The position numbers were made by a program, and so were the translations under genes. A stretch of DNA of 8,106 bases from an uncultured Johnsonella sp. (lineage in GTDB: Bacteria; Bacillota; Clostridia; Lachnospirales; Lachnospiraceae): NCBI GenBank assembly GCA_905373785.1, contig CAJPUK010000099.1, positions 1 through 8,106 of the forward strand, written 5' to 3'. The notes under the pieces are model-generated. The model made no database searches. It saw nothing but the letters and a program-made list of their open reading frames with translations, and was not told the origin of the DNA. This document shows positions 1 to 5,391 of this stretch, piece after piece (position 1 is the first letter of the stretch; each line of letters starts with the position of its first letter).

Positions 1-84
1 GTGTTTCTGTTAATTATTGCTGTTTAATTGTTTATGTTGCCAACTCCCCGACAAACCATTATATTTAGTATTTTTAAAAATTCA

Positions 85-114
85 TTGGCATATATGCCAC
101 ATTTATAGTAAAAT
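85..114 (+). promoter_or_regulatory. Sigma-A type promoter of the lepA-hemW-GNAT unit
   Basis: A -35 hexamer TTGGCA (85-90) and a -10 hexamer TAAAAT (109-114) are separated by 18 bp. This predicts a transcript start near 121 and a leader of only about 23 nt before lepA. The -35 lies inside a perfect palindrome (86-99), so a repressor bound there would block polymerase. Both hexamers are one or two bases from consensus. The call is from pattern only. Confidence 0.6.
86..99. promoter_or_regulatory. Perfect 14-bp palindrome over the lepA -35 box
   Basis: TGGCATATATGCCA is identical to its own reverse complement and overlaps five of the six bases of the -35 box. The symmetry ends at both edges (T85/C100 do not pair). 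Size and position suit an operator for a small dimeric repressor. It matches neither the CIRCE element nor the clostridial LexA box as I know them. The binding protein is unknown. Confidence 0.4.
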
Positions 115-143
115 ACCTAAAAAAAGGAAATGATTAACAGATT

Positions 144-1952
144 ATGCAGGAACAAGACAGGATAAGGAATTTTTGTATCATAGCACATATTGATCATGGG
201 AAGTCTACACTTGCCGATCGTATTATAGAAAAGACCGGACTGCTTACCAGCAGGGAAATGCAGTCCCAGGTTCTTGATAACATGGATCTTGAAAGAGAAA
301 GAGGTATCACGATTAAGAGTCAGGCAGTAAGGACTGTATATAAGGCAAAAGACGGCAAAGAGTATATCTTTAACCTTATAGATACTCCGGGACATGTGGA
401 CTTTAATTATGAGGTATCAAGATCTCTTGCAGCCTGTGACGGTGCTATATTGGTAGTGGATGCGGCACAGGGCATAGAAGCTCAGACTATGGCCAATGTA
501 TATTTGGCACTTGATAATAACCTGGAAGTCGTGCCGGTTATCAATAAGGTTGATTTACCGAGTGCGGACCCGGATAAGGTTGCGGAGCAGATAGAGGATG
601 TGATAGGAATAGAGGCACATGATGCCCCAAAGATATCTGCAAAGATGGGAACCAATATAGAGGATGTACTTGAAAGTATAGTGCATAAGATACCGGCTCC
701 AAAGGGCTATGAAAAAGCACCTTTACAAGCTTTGGTGTTTGACTCAATATATGACTCTTATAAGGGGGTCATTATCTTTGTAAGAGTAAAAGAAGGAAGA
801 GTTCAAAAAGGCGATAAAATACTGCTTATGGCAACCAAGGCGGTTGAAGAGGTTGTGGAAGTGGGATACTTCGGTGCAGGCAGGTTTATTCCCTGCGACT
901 ACTTGAGTGCCGGTATGGTAGGCTATATTACCGCAAGCATAAAAAATGTTAAGGATACAAGAGTCGGCGATACTGTGACTCTTGCTGCAAATCCTTGTAA
1001 AGAGGCACTTCCGGGATATAAAAAGGTTACTCCTATGGTGTATTGCGGTCTGTATCCGGCAGACGGTGCAAAGTATAATGACTTAAGGGAGGCCTTGGAA
1101 AAACTGCAACTTAATGATGCTTCACTTTTTTATGAGCCGGAGACCTCGCTTGCACTGGGTTTCGGGTTCAGATGCGGATTTTTAGGGCTTTTACACTTGG
1201 AGGTTATACAGGAAAGACTGGAAAGAGAGTACAATCTGGACTTGGTAACTACGGCACCTGGCGTTGTATACAGGGTGTATAAAACCGACGGTACCATGAT
1301 AGAGCTTACCAACCCTTCAAACCTTCCGGACCCCAGTGAAATAGAGCATATGGAAGAGCCTATAGTATCGGCTGAGATTATGCTTAGCAAGGAGTATGTG
1401 GGAGCTATTATGACACTGTGTCAGGAAAGGAGAGGAGTGTACATAGGAATGCACTATGTAGATGACAGCAGAGCCACACTCAAATACGATTTGCCGCTTA
1501 ATGAGATAATATATGATTTCTTTGATGCATTAAAGAGCAGATCAAGAGGCTATGCCTCTTTGGATTATGATATAAAGGGCTATAAAACTTCCGTGCTTAA
1601 GAAACTTGACATATTGATCAATAAAGAGGAAGTGGACGCATTGTCATTTATAGTGCATGCGGATTCTGCTTATGAAAGAGGCAGAAAGATGTGTGAAAAG
1701 TTAAAGGAGGAGATACCCAGACATCTATTTGAGATACCCATACAGGCAGCGGTAGGCGGTAAGGTAATAGCCAGAGAAACTGTAAAAGCCATGAGGAAGG
1801 ACGTACTTGCCAAGTGCTACGGCGGTGACATAAGCCGAAAGAGAAAGCTTTTGGAAAAGCAAAAAGAGGGCAAGAAGCGTATGAGACAGATAGGCAATGT
1901 GGAAATACCGCAAAAGGCATTTATGAGTGTGCTTAAATTGGATGAAGAGTAG
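144..1952 (+). CDS. lepA: Elongation factor 4 (LepA), ribosome back-translocase GTPase
   Basis: Translational GTPase of 602 residues, the normal length for LepA. The family binds the ribosome and influences translocation and subunit assembly, especially under ionic or cold stress. All G motifs are visible: AHIDHGKST (14-22), RGIT (53-56), DTPGH (80-84, with the catalytic-type His84), NKVD (134-137) and SAK (165-167). The EF-G-like domains II, III and V follow. The LepA-specific basic C-terminal domain ends with a Lys/Arg-rich stretch (about 560-580) and the typical IPQKAFMSVLKLD tail. ATG 144 is the only plausible ATG start, because an in-frame TAA lies at 135-137. The only SD-like sequence, AAGGA (124-128), is about 15 nt upstream, which is long. 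First gene of a probable operon with hemW, 17 bp downstream. In many Firmicutes lepA is also followed by hemW. Confidence 0.97.
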   Translation: MQEQDRIRNFCIIAHIDHGKSTLADRIIEKTGLLTSREMQSQVLDNMDLERERGITIKSQAVRTVYKAKDGKEYIFNLIDTPGHVDFNYEVSRSLAACDGAILVVDAAQGIEAQTMANVYLALDNNLEVVPVINKVDLPSADPDKVAEQIEDVIGIEAHDAPKISAKMGTNIEDVLESIVHKIPAPKGYEKAPLQALVFDSIYDSYKGVIIFVRVKEGRVQKGDKILLMATKAVEEVVEVGYFGAGRFIPCDYLSAGMVGYITASIKNVKDTRVGDTVTLAANPCKEALPGYKKVTPMVYCGLYPADGAKYNDLREALEKLQLNDASLFYEPETSLALGFGFRCGFLGLLHLEVIQERLEREYNLDLVTTAPGVVYRVYKTDGTMIELTNPSNLPDPSEIEHMEEPIVSAEIMLSKEYVGAIMTLCQERRGVYIGMHYVDDSRATLKYDLPLNEIIYDFFDALKSRSRGYASLDYDIKGYKTSVLKKLDILINKEEVDALSFIVHADSAYERGRKMCEKLKEEIPRHLFEIPIQAAVGGKVIARETVKAMRKDVLAKCYGGDISRKRKLLEKQKEGKKRMRQIGNVEIPQKAFMSVLKLDEE

Positions 1953-1969
1953 TAGCTATAAGTAATAAG

Positions 1970-3121
1970 ATGAGAAAAAAACTGGAATTATATGTACATA
2001 TACCTTTTTGTGAGAAGAAATGTCTGTATTGCGATTTTCTTTCTTTCAGTGCGGAAGATGATTTGCATAAGGCATATGTAGATAAGTTAATAGAAGAAAT
2101 AAGAGTTCAGGCAAAGAATTATTCGGATTATCAAATAAGCAGTATATTTATAGGCGGAGGAACACCTTCAGTTATAAAGGCGGTATATATATCAAATATT
2201 ATGAGTGCAATATATGAGGCATTTATAGTAGAGTCCTTAGCAGAGGTAACCATAGAATGTAATCCCGGAACAGTGGATATAGATAAGCTTTTAGTGTATA
2301 AGCAGTCAGGTATCAACCGTATAAGTGTAGGTTTACAATCAAGCGTCGATAAAGAATTACAGCACCTTGGAAGAGTGCATACCTATGCCGATTTTCTTTA
2401 CAGTTATGAGAAGATAAGGGAGTCGGGTTATAAAAATGTCAATATAGACTTGATGTCCGCACTTCCCTGGCAGACCTTGGACAGTTGGAAGTCTACACTA
2501 AAGAAGGTGGTGATGTTAAAGCCGGAGCATATATCGGCTTATTCACTGATAATAGAAGAGGGGACGGAATTTAGTAAGATTTACGGAAGTCCTGAGGGAA
2601 GGAAGTTCTTACCTACGGAAGAAGTTGAAAGAGACATGTATCACAGTACCATAGATATATTAAAAAACTATGGTTATGAAAGATATGAGATAAGTAACTA
2701 TGCAAAACCGGGATATGAAAGCAAGCATAATATAGGTTATTGGACAGGCGAGGAATATCTGGGCTTTGGAATAGGTGCAAGCAGCTATGTTTATGGAAGA
2801 AGATTTCATGTGGAAAAGGATATTAAAAAGTATCTTGATATAAATATGAAAAGGGATATCATGCCTCTTTATCAAAATATACATGAACTGAGTACCAAAG
2901 AAAAGATGGAGGAGTTTATGTTCCTTGGACTTAGACTTACCAAGGGGGTTCTTGTTACGGACTTTTATGACAGATTCGGAATGGAGCTTATTGATGTATT
3001 TGAAAAGCCGATACAAAAAAATATATCATTCGGACTTTTGAAATACGAAAATTTATATTTGAGGCTTACCGATAAGGGACTTGATTTAAGCAACAGAGTA
3101 ATGGGCGACTTTTTATTATGA
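1970..3121 (+). CDS. hemW: Heme chaperone HemW (radical SAM, HemN-like)
   Basis: Protein of 383 residues, the usual HemW length. The radical SAM cluster motif is Cys14-x3-Cys18-x2-Cys21 followed by Asp22-Phe23. The Phe, where true HemN has a fourth Cys, marks HemW, a heme-binding chaperone that inserts heme into respiratory proteins, rather than coproporphyrinogen dehydrogenase. Other family blocks are GGGTPS (62-67, SAM binding), ECNPGT (96-101), GINRISVGLQS (114-124), LGRVH (133-137) and the C-terminal EISNYAKPGYESKHNIGYW / YLGFGIGASSY blocks (240-273). One oddity is Trp167 in LPWQT, where most members have Gly. The start has no good SD and sits 17 bp after lepA, so coupled translation is likely. 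Its stop overlaps the next start as ATGA. In many older annotations this family is misnamed hemN. Confidence 0.95.
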   Translation: MRKKLELYVHIPFCEKKCLYCDFLSFSAEDDLHKAYVDKLIEEIRVQAKNYSDYQISSIFIGGGTPSVIKAVYISNIMSAIYEAFIVESLAEVTIECNPGTVDIDKLLVYKQSGINRISVGLQSSVDKELQHLGRVHTYADFLYSYEKIRESGYKNVNIDLMSALPWQTLDSWKSTLKKVVMLKPEHISAYSLIIEEGTEFSKIYGSPEGRKFLPTEEVERDMYHSTIDILKNYGYERYEISNYAKPGYESKHNIGYWTGEEYLGFGIGASSYVYGRRFHVEKDIKKYLDINMKRDIMPLYQNIHELSTKEKMEEFMFLGLRLTKGVLVTDFYDRFGMELIDVFEKPIQKNISFGLLKYENLYLRLTDKGLDLSNRVMGDFLL

Positions 3122-4137
3122 TAAGATATTTGGAAAAAGAAGAAGCATATAAAAGCAGAAAACTTTATACGGAGGCATTTTTTGAGGACAGTAAAAGCTT
3201 TACCGACTACTATTATAAAGAGAAGGTAAAGACCAACCGTATACTTGTAGATGAGGAAGGTTCCACAATAAGAGCTATGCTGCATCAAAATCCTTATAAG
3301 CTAAGTTTTTTGGGAAATATTTATGAGATTGATTATATAGTGGCGGTGGCTACTGGAAAAGAGTACAGAAGGCAGGGACTTATGAGAACTCTGCTGTATA
3401 AAAGCCTTAATACCATGTATAATGAAAAAAAGCCGTTTACCTTTTTACTGCCTGCCGACAAAGCCTACTACGAGCCTTTTGATTTTAATTTTATTTCAGA
3501 CTATTATCAGATTGAAATTGATGAAAATAAAAATATAGTCGGTAAGCTCTATGAAGATAAGTATAAAAATGAGCTTATAGACTTTATGAAGGATTATTTT
3601 GAGAAAAATTATCAATTGTATTGTATAAGAGATGCCTCTTACATAGCCGGGCTTATAGAAGAACTTAAGAGTGAGGACGGCTTTACAGAGCTTTTATATG
3701 CAGATGAGAAAATCGTAGGCTATAAGCTTATCTGGGGGTTTGAAAAAAAAGAAGTCAGGGCATTTGTCTTAGAAAAAGAGTATAGAAAAGCTTTTGTTAA
3801 GAAAAAAGAGGCTTATATGGCTCGAATTGTCAATCTTAAGGAGTTTATGAAAAATATTTCTATAAAAAAAACATATAAGCAAGATGAGCTTAGTTTGTAT
3901 ATAAAGGTAAATGACGACATTATAAAAGAGAACAACGCCTGCTTCATATGGAAACTTGGTAAAGGCGGTTCAAGCATAGAAGAGTTAAGCGAAAAAGAGG
4001 CTTACTCACATAAGCTTACAGAGCTTGATATAAAGAATTTAAGCAGCTATCTGTTAGGCTATGGTACCGTATATGATGAACAGCTTGGAGCCTATGTGGA
4101 AAGAGTGGGCTCCGTATATATAGATGAGGTGGTATAG
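3118..4137 (+). CDS. GNAT family N-acetyltransferase, Eis-like
   Basis: Protein of 339 residues beginning with a GNAT fold. Residues 72-93 give the acetyl-CoA strand and loop (DYIVAVATGKEYRRQGLMR, with the R/QxxGxG/A-like pyrophosphate loop at 85-90). FTFLLPADKAYYEPFDFNF (107-125) matches the Eis-type block just after the CoA site. A second, less conserved half follows, so the layout resembles the Eis/COG4552 group of N-acetyltransferases (aminoglycoside, polyamine or protein acetylators in other species), although it is shorter than Mycobacterium Eis (about 400). The substrate cannot be told from sequence. Its ATG overlaps the hemW stop by 4 bp (ATGA) and no SD is visible, which points to translational coupling. 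It occupies the position where many Firmicutes carry hrcA after hemW. Confidence 0.8.
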   Translation: MIRYLEKEEAYKSRKLYTEAFFEDSKSFTDYYYKEKVKTNRILVDEEGSTIRAMLHQNPYKLSFLGNIYEIDYIVAVATGKEYRRQGLMRTLLYKSLNTMYNEKKPFTFLLPADKAYYEPFDFNFISDYYQIEIDENKNIVGKLYEDKYKNELIDFMKDYFEKNYQLYCIRDASYIAGLIEELKSEDGFTELLYADEKIVGYKLIWGFEKKEVRAFVLEKEYRKAFVKKKEAYMARIVNLKEFMKNISIKKTYKQDELSLYIKVNDDIIKENNACFIWKLGKGGSSIEELSEKEAYSHKLTELDIKNLSSYLLGYGTVYDEQLGAYVERVGSVYIDEVV

Positions 4138-4158
4138 CGGATCAATAATCCGGTTTTT
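4138..4158 (+). terminator. Short hairpin terminator after the GNAT gene
   Basis: CGGAT (4138-4142) pairs with ATCCG (4148-4152) around a CAATA loop and is followed by GTTTTT. It begins on the base after the stop codon. The stem is only 5 bp. A wider pairing of AGCG (4136-4139) with CGCT (4161-4164), followed by another T run, could strengthen it. Probably the end of the lepA-hemW-GNAT transcript, but weak. Confidence 0.5.
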
Positions 4159-4189
4159 GTCGCTTTTTGATGTAATCGGATTTACAGCT

Positions 4190-4198
4190 TGTTATAAT
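4190..4198 (+). promoter_or_regulatory. Extended -10 promoter element
   Basis: TG-T-TATAAT is a perfect extended -10 (TGnTATAAT). The nearest -35-like hexamer is TTGATG (4167-4172), 20 bp upstream and too far for a standard promoter, but extended -10 promoters can work without one. It would start a long leader of about 275 nt running through the tandem repeats and hairpins to the lipoprotein gene. Whether it is used is unknown. Confidence 0.4.
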
Positions 4199-4220
4199 CT
4201 GTCAAAATGCTGTCAAAAAG
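4199..4220 (+). repeat. Tandem 11-bp direct repeat, Pho-box-like
   Basis: CTGTCAAAATG (4199-4209) is followed directly by CTGTCAAAAAG (4210-4220), nine identical positions in eleven. Direct repeats with an 11-bp period are the usual target of OmpR/PhoB-type response regulators, which bind head to tail. The CTGTCA-N5-CTGTCA core matches the E. coli Pho box. A TATAAT lies at 4223-4228, closer to the second repeat (7 bp) than in classical Pho promoters (about 11 bp). The regulator is inferred, not shown. Confidence 0.45.
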
Positions 4221-4237
4221 CTTATAATTAAACTAAA

Positions 4238-4299
4238 GGCAGTTAAAAAACAAAAAATTTATATATTTTTATTTTTTTGACGAAGATGAATGAACTGCC
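4238..4299 (+). other. AT-rich hairpin in the lipoprotein upstream region
   Basis: GGCAGTT (4238-4244) is complementary to AACTGCC (4293-4299). Inside it, an A run broken by one C (4245-4257) faces a T run broken by one A (4266-4278). RNA from the upstream promoter could therefore fold into a long interrupted stem with a roughly 14-nt bulge on the 3' side. A second small hairpin, AAACTGT/ATAGTTT (4301-4307 and 4312-4318), follows with a short U run. The arrangement could attenuate readthrough, or it may simply reflect AT-rich DNA. Confidence 0.3.
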
Positions 4300-4336
4300 C
4301 AAACTGTAACTATAGTTTTTATCATTAAAGAAAAAT

Positions 4337-4365
4337 TTAAGAACTTAGCTATGTTATTTTATAAA
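4337..4365 (+). promoter_or_regulatory. Candidate promoter of the lipoprotein gene
   Basis: TTAAGA (4337-4342) and TATAAA (4360-4365) are spaced by exactly 17 bp. The predicted start at about 4372 falls in the dyad at 4367-4381 and gives a leader of about 110 nt. The -10 is embedded in a 12-bp palindrome, ATTTTATAAAAT (4356-4367). The -35 is only partly consensus, so confidence is moderate. Confidence 0.4.
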
Positions 4366-4366
4366 A

Positions 4367-4381
4367 TACTGTGATACAGTA
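4367..4381. promoter_or_regulatory. 15-bp dyad at the predicted start point, possible operator
   Basis: TACTGT-GAT-ACAGTA has two perfect 6-bp arms around a 3-bp centre and sits immediately downstream of the TATAAA box, on the predicted transcript start. This position is typical of a repressor operator. It resembles but does not match the E. coli LexA box (CTGT-N8-ACAG) or BlaI/CopY-type sites (TACAnnTGTA). The cognate protein is unknown. Confidence 0.4.
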
Positions 4382-4480
4382 AGCTATATTGATTTTGTCT
4401 TGGTTTTACTTAAGTATATGTATTGTATACAGTGGCAAATTCAATTATAAATATGATGTTGATATATTAAGGAGAAAGAT

Positions 4481-5131
4481 ATGAAATTAAAAAAATACAT
4501 TATGGCTATAGGAGTGGTATCTATGCTTGCCTTATCAATAGCGGCATGTGCTAAAAAAGCAGACACTGCCGGCACAGGTCAAGACAGCAAGGCTACAGGA
4601 AGTTCAGATGCTAAGGCTACTTCTCAGGAAGTGACCATAGCCTATGATGAGTCGGTTAAGCAATTGGAGTTGAATTTTGACGGTTTGGCAAACCTTATAG
4701 GTGTTCCTTATGAAGAAATAATTTCTTATAAGCAAGAGCCTAAGGATGATCAAAAGACTGCTGAAAAGAGAGTTTTAAAATATGAAGATCCTGCAATAGA
4801 GTTCGTACTTTATCCGGATCCGGAAGATCCGCTTAATGAAGAGGGCTATCTTACACAGGCTATAAAGACTGATATGAAGACTGCATGGGGGCTTGATGAG
4901 GATAAGCCGGTCAAGGATTTGGTAGTGGCTGTATCTGCGACAAGCGAGCCTATATATACTGAAGCTCAGGCAGAGGGAGATCTTGCTATAGGAAATGCAG
5001 GTCAAAAAATAGTGGAATTTGAAAGCTATGGATATTTATTCAGAGTAGCATACGACGGAGATAAGGTTACTCCAAATTCACAGGTTGGAGTATACAGTTT
5101 TGAACTTGTAGACTCACTTAAGCAAAAGTAG
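4481..5131 (+). CDS. Putative lipoprotein of unknown function
   Basis: Protein of 216 residues that I do not recognise. The N-terminus is a lipoprotein signal: positive MKLKKY, a hydrophobic core (7-20), then the lipobox Ile20-Ala21-Ala22-Cys23, so lipid-modified Cys23 should anchor it to the outer face of the membrane. Residues 24-48 are a low-complexity Ser/Thr/Ala/Gly/Lys linker. The rest is acidic and globular, with alternating hydrophobic strands (e.g. IEFVLYPD, DLVVAVSA, YLFRVAYDGD), a single Trp in the middle and no Cys after the anchor. No catalytic motif or transporter-binding signature is visible. The start is well supported by AAGGAG (4469-4474), 6 nt before the ATG. It is a single-gene unit, with a complex upstream region and a strong terminator behind. 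A ligand-binding or envelope-stress role is possible but is guesswork. Confidence 0.8.
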   Translation: MKLKKYIMAIGVVSMLALSIAACAKKADTAGTGQDSKATGSSDAKATSQEVTIAYDESVKQLELNFDGLANLIGVPYEEIISYKQEPKDDQKTAEKRVLKYEDPAIEFVLYPDPEDPLNEEGYLTQAIKTDMKTAWGLDEDKPVKDLVVAVSATSEPIYTEAQAEGDLAIGNAGQKIVEFESYGYLFRVAYDGDKVTPNSQVGVYSFELVDSLKQK

Positions 5132-5156
5132 TTTTAAGATTTCAGAATTAAAAAAT

Positions 5157-5210
5157 AAAATGCACAAGATATAGTAAATGTATTATATTGTATATATCTT
5201 GTGTATTTTT
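5157..5210 (+). terminator. Strong terminator after the lipoprotein gene
   Basis: CACAAGATATA (5163-5173) pairs perfectly with TATATCTTGTG (5193-5203) around a 19-nt AT-rich loop. Pairing can extend outward through one G-U pair and an A run (5157-5160) against the T run (5206-5209), for a stem of about 17 bp followed by Ts. The A tract on the 5' side means it could also stop transcription coming from the right. It lies 25 nt after the stop codon. Confidence 0.8.
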
Positions 5211-5226
5211 CTTTATATTTTAATAA
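5199..5226 (+). promoter_or_regulatory. Weak promoter candidate for the carboxypeptidase transcript
   Basis: TTGTGT (5199-5204) and TAATAA (5221-5226) are spaced 16 bp; TAATAT (5224-5229) at 19 bp is an alternative. The -35 overlaps the 3' arm of the lipoprotein terminator. A start near 5233 would make the G-rich element below the 5' leader of the carboxypeptidase mRNA. No better promoter is visible before 5392, but the hexamers are poor and another sigma factor is possible. Confidence 0.25.
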
Positions 5227-5230
5227 TATG

Positions 5231-5391
5231 GAAATAAGGTGAAGCAGGCAGTAGCTGTCTTATATGAGAGCTAAAAGCCACATCGGGAAAGTAAACAGCT
5301 GTGTGGACGGCAGGTTGAGGAATTATAAGGCAGGAATCCCGAAGGCTTTATATAAAGGGAGCTTAGGGATTTGGTAGTAGAAAGGATATGT
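5231..5391 (+). other. Structured G-rich leader upstream of the carboxypeptidase
   Basis: This stretch is clearly richer in G than the surrounding AT-rich spacers. It contains a two-part long-range helix: AAAGCC (5274-5279) with GGCTTT (5344-5349), and TCGGGA (5283-5288) with TCCCGA (5337-5342), separated by an ACA/A internal loop. A smaller hairpin, AGCTGTC/GAGAGCT-like (5253-5272), precedes it, and ACAGCTGT (5295-5302) is a perfect palindrome inside. I could not match it to a known riboswitch. It could be a cis-regulatory RNA, a small gene (37-codon frame at 5264-5377) or a decayed coding remnant. Confidence 0.35.
5264..5377 (+). CDS. Possible 37-residue small ORF before the carboxypeptidase
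   Basis: An ATG at 5264 opens a 37-codon frame that ends at TAG 5375-5377, 14 nt before the carboxypeptidase ATG. The product would be a basic peptide (many Lys/Arg, one Cys, C-terminal GSLGIW) with no recognised domain, signal or membrane segment. No SD precedes the ATG. A frame of this length without stops is not surprising in a G-rich stretch, and the same bases form the proposed helix, so a non-coding reading is at least as likely. Confidence 0.15.
   Translation: MRAKSHIGKVNSCVDGRLRNYKAGIPKALYKGSLGIW

Larger units (their letters stand above)
4138..4480 (+). other. 343-bp AT-rich regulatory region, no gene seen
   Basis: No ORF with coding character was found on either strand; the only plus-strand start noted is a 7-codon frame at 4286. 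In order it holds the GNAT terminator; a small dyad TGTAA/TTACA (4171-4186); an extended -10 (TGTTATAAT, 4190-4198); two tandem 11-bp repeats (4199-4220); a second TATAAT (4223-4228); an AT-rich hairpin (4238-4299); a small hairpin (4301-4318); a promoter candidate (4337-4365) with a dyad at its start point; a TGTATACA palindrome (4424-4431); and a good SD before the lipoprotein. The density of symmetrical elements suggests regulated expression of the lipoprotein gene. Confidence 0.6.

Noticed and set aside
1..27. Eight-codon hydrophobic frame ending in TAA at the left edge (possible tail of an upstream gene)
   Set aside because: Too short to identify, and chance is as likely. No SD, terminator or family match supports it.
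117..395. Minus-strand frame of 92 codons across the lepA start
   Set aside because: Antisense to the conserved GTP-binding core of lepA, with no family resemblance; a shadow of the real gene.
1970..3121. Oxygen-independent coproporphyrinogen III dehydrogenase (HemN)
   Set aside because: The fourth Cys of the HemN CxxxCxxCxC motif is Phe23 here, and the length fits HemW, not the longer HemN.
2660..3288. Overlapping minus-strand frames over hemW and the GNAT gene
   Set aside because: Low-complexity Phe/Ile/Ser-rich products opposite well-supported genes; artefacts of AT-rich, Lys-rich coding DNA.
4286..4309. Seven-codon frame as a leader peptide
   Set aside because: No SD, no regulatory codon run, and length within chance.
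4368..4380. LexA (SOS) box
   Set aside because: Arms look like CTGT...ACAG, but the centre is 3 bp instead of 8, and clostridial LexA uses a different motif.
4810..4835. Palindromic GGATCC/GATCC-rich patch
   Set aside because: Lies within the lipoprotein coding frame and is explained by Pro-Asp codons.
5231..5391. Cobalamin riboswitch, T-box or group II intron fragment
   Set aside because: GGTGAA and AGCCA...GGGAA strings are suggestive, but their order and spacing do not fit the cobalamin core. No T-box GGTGG-type sequence or domain V is visible.
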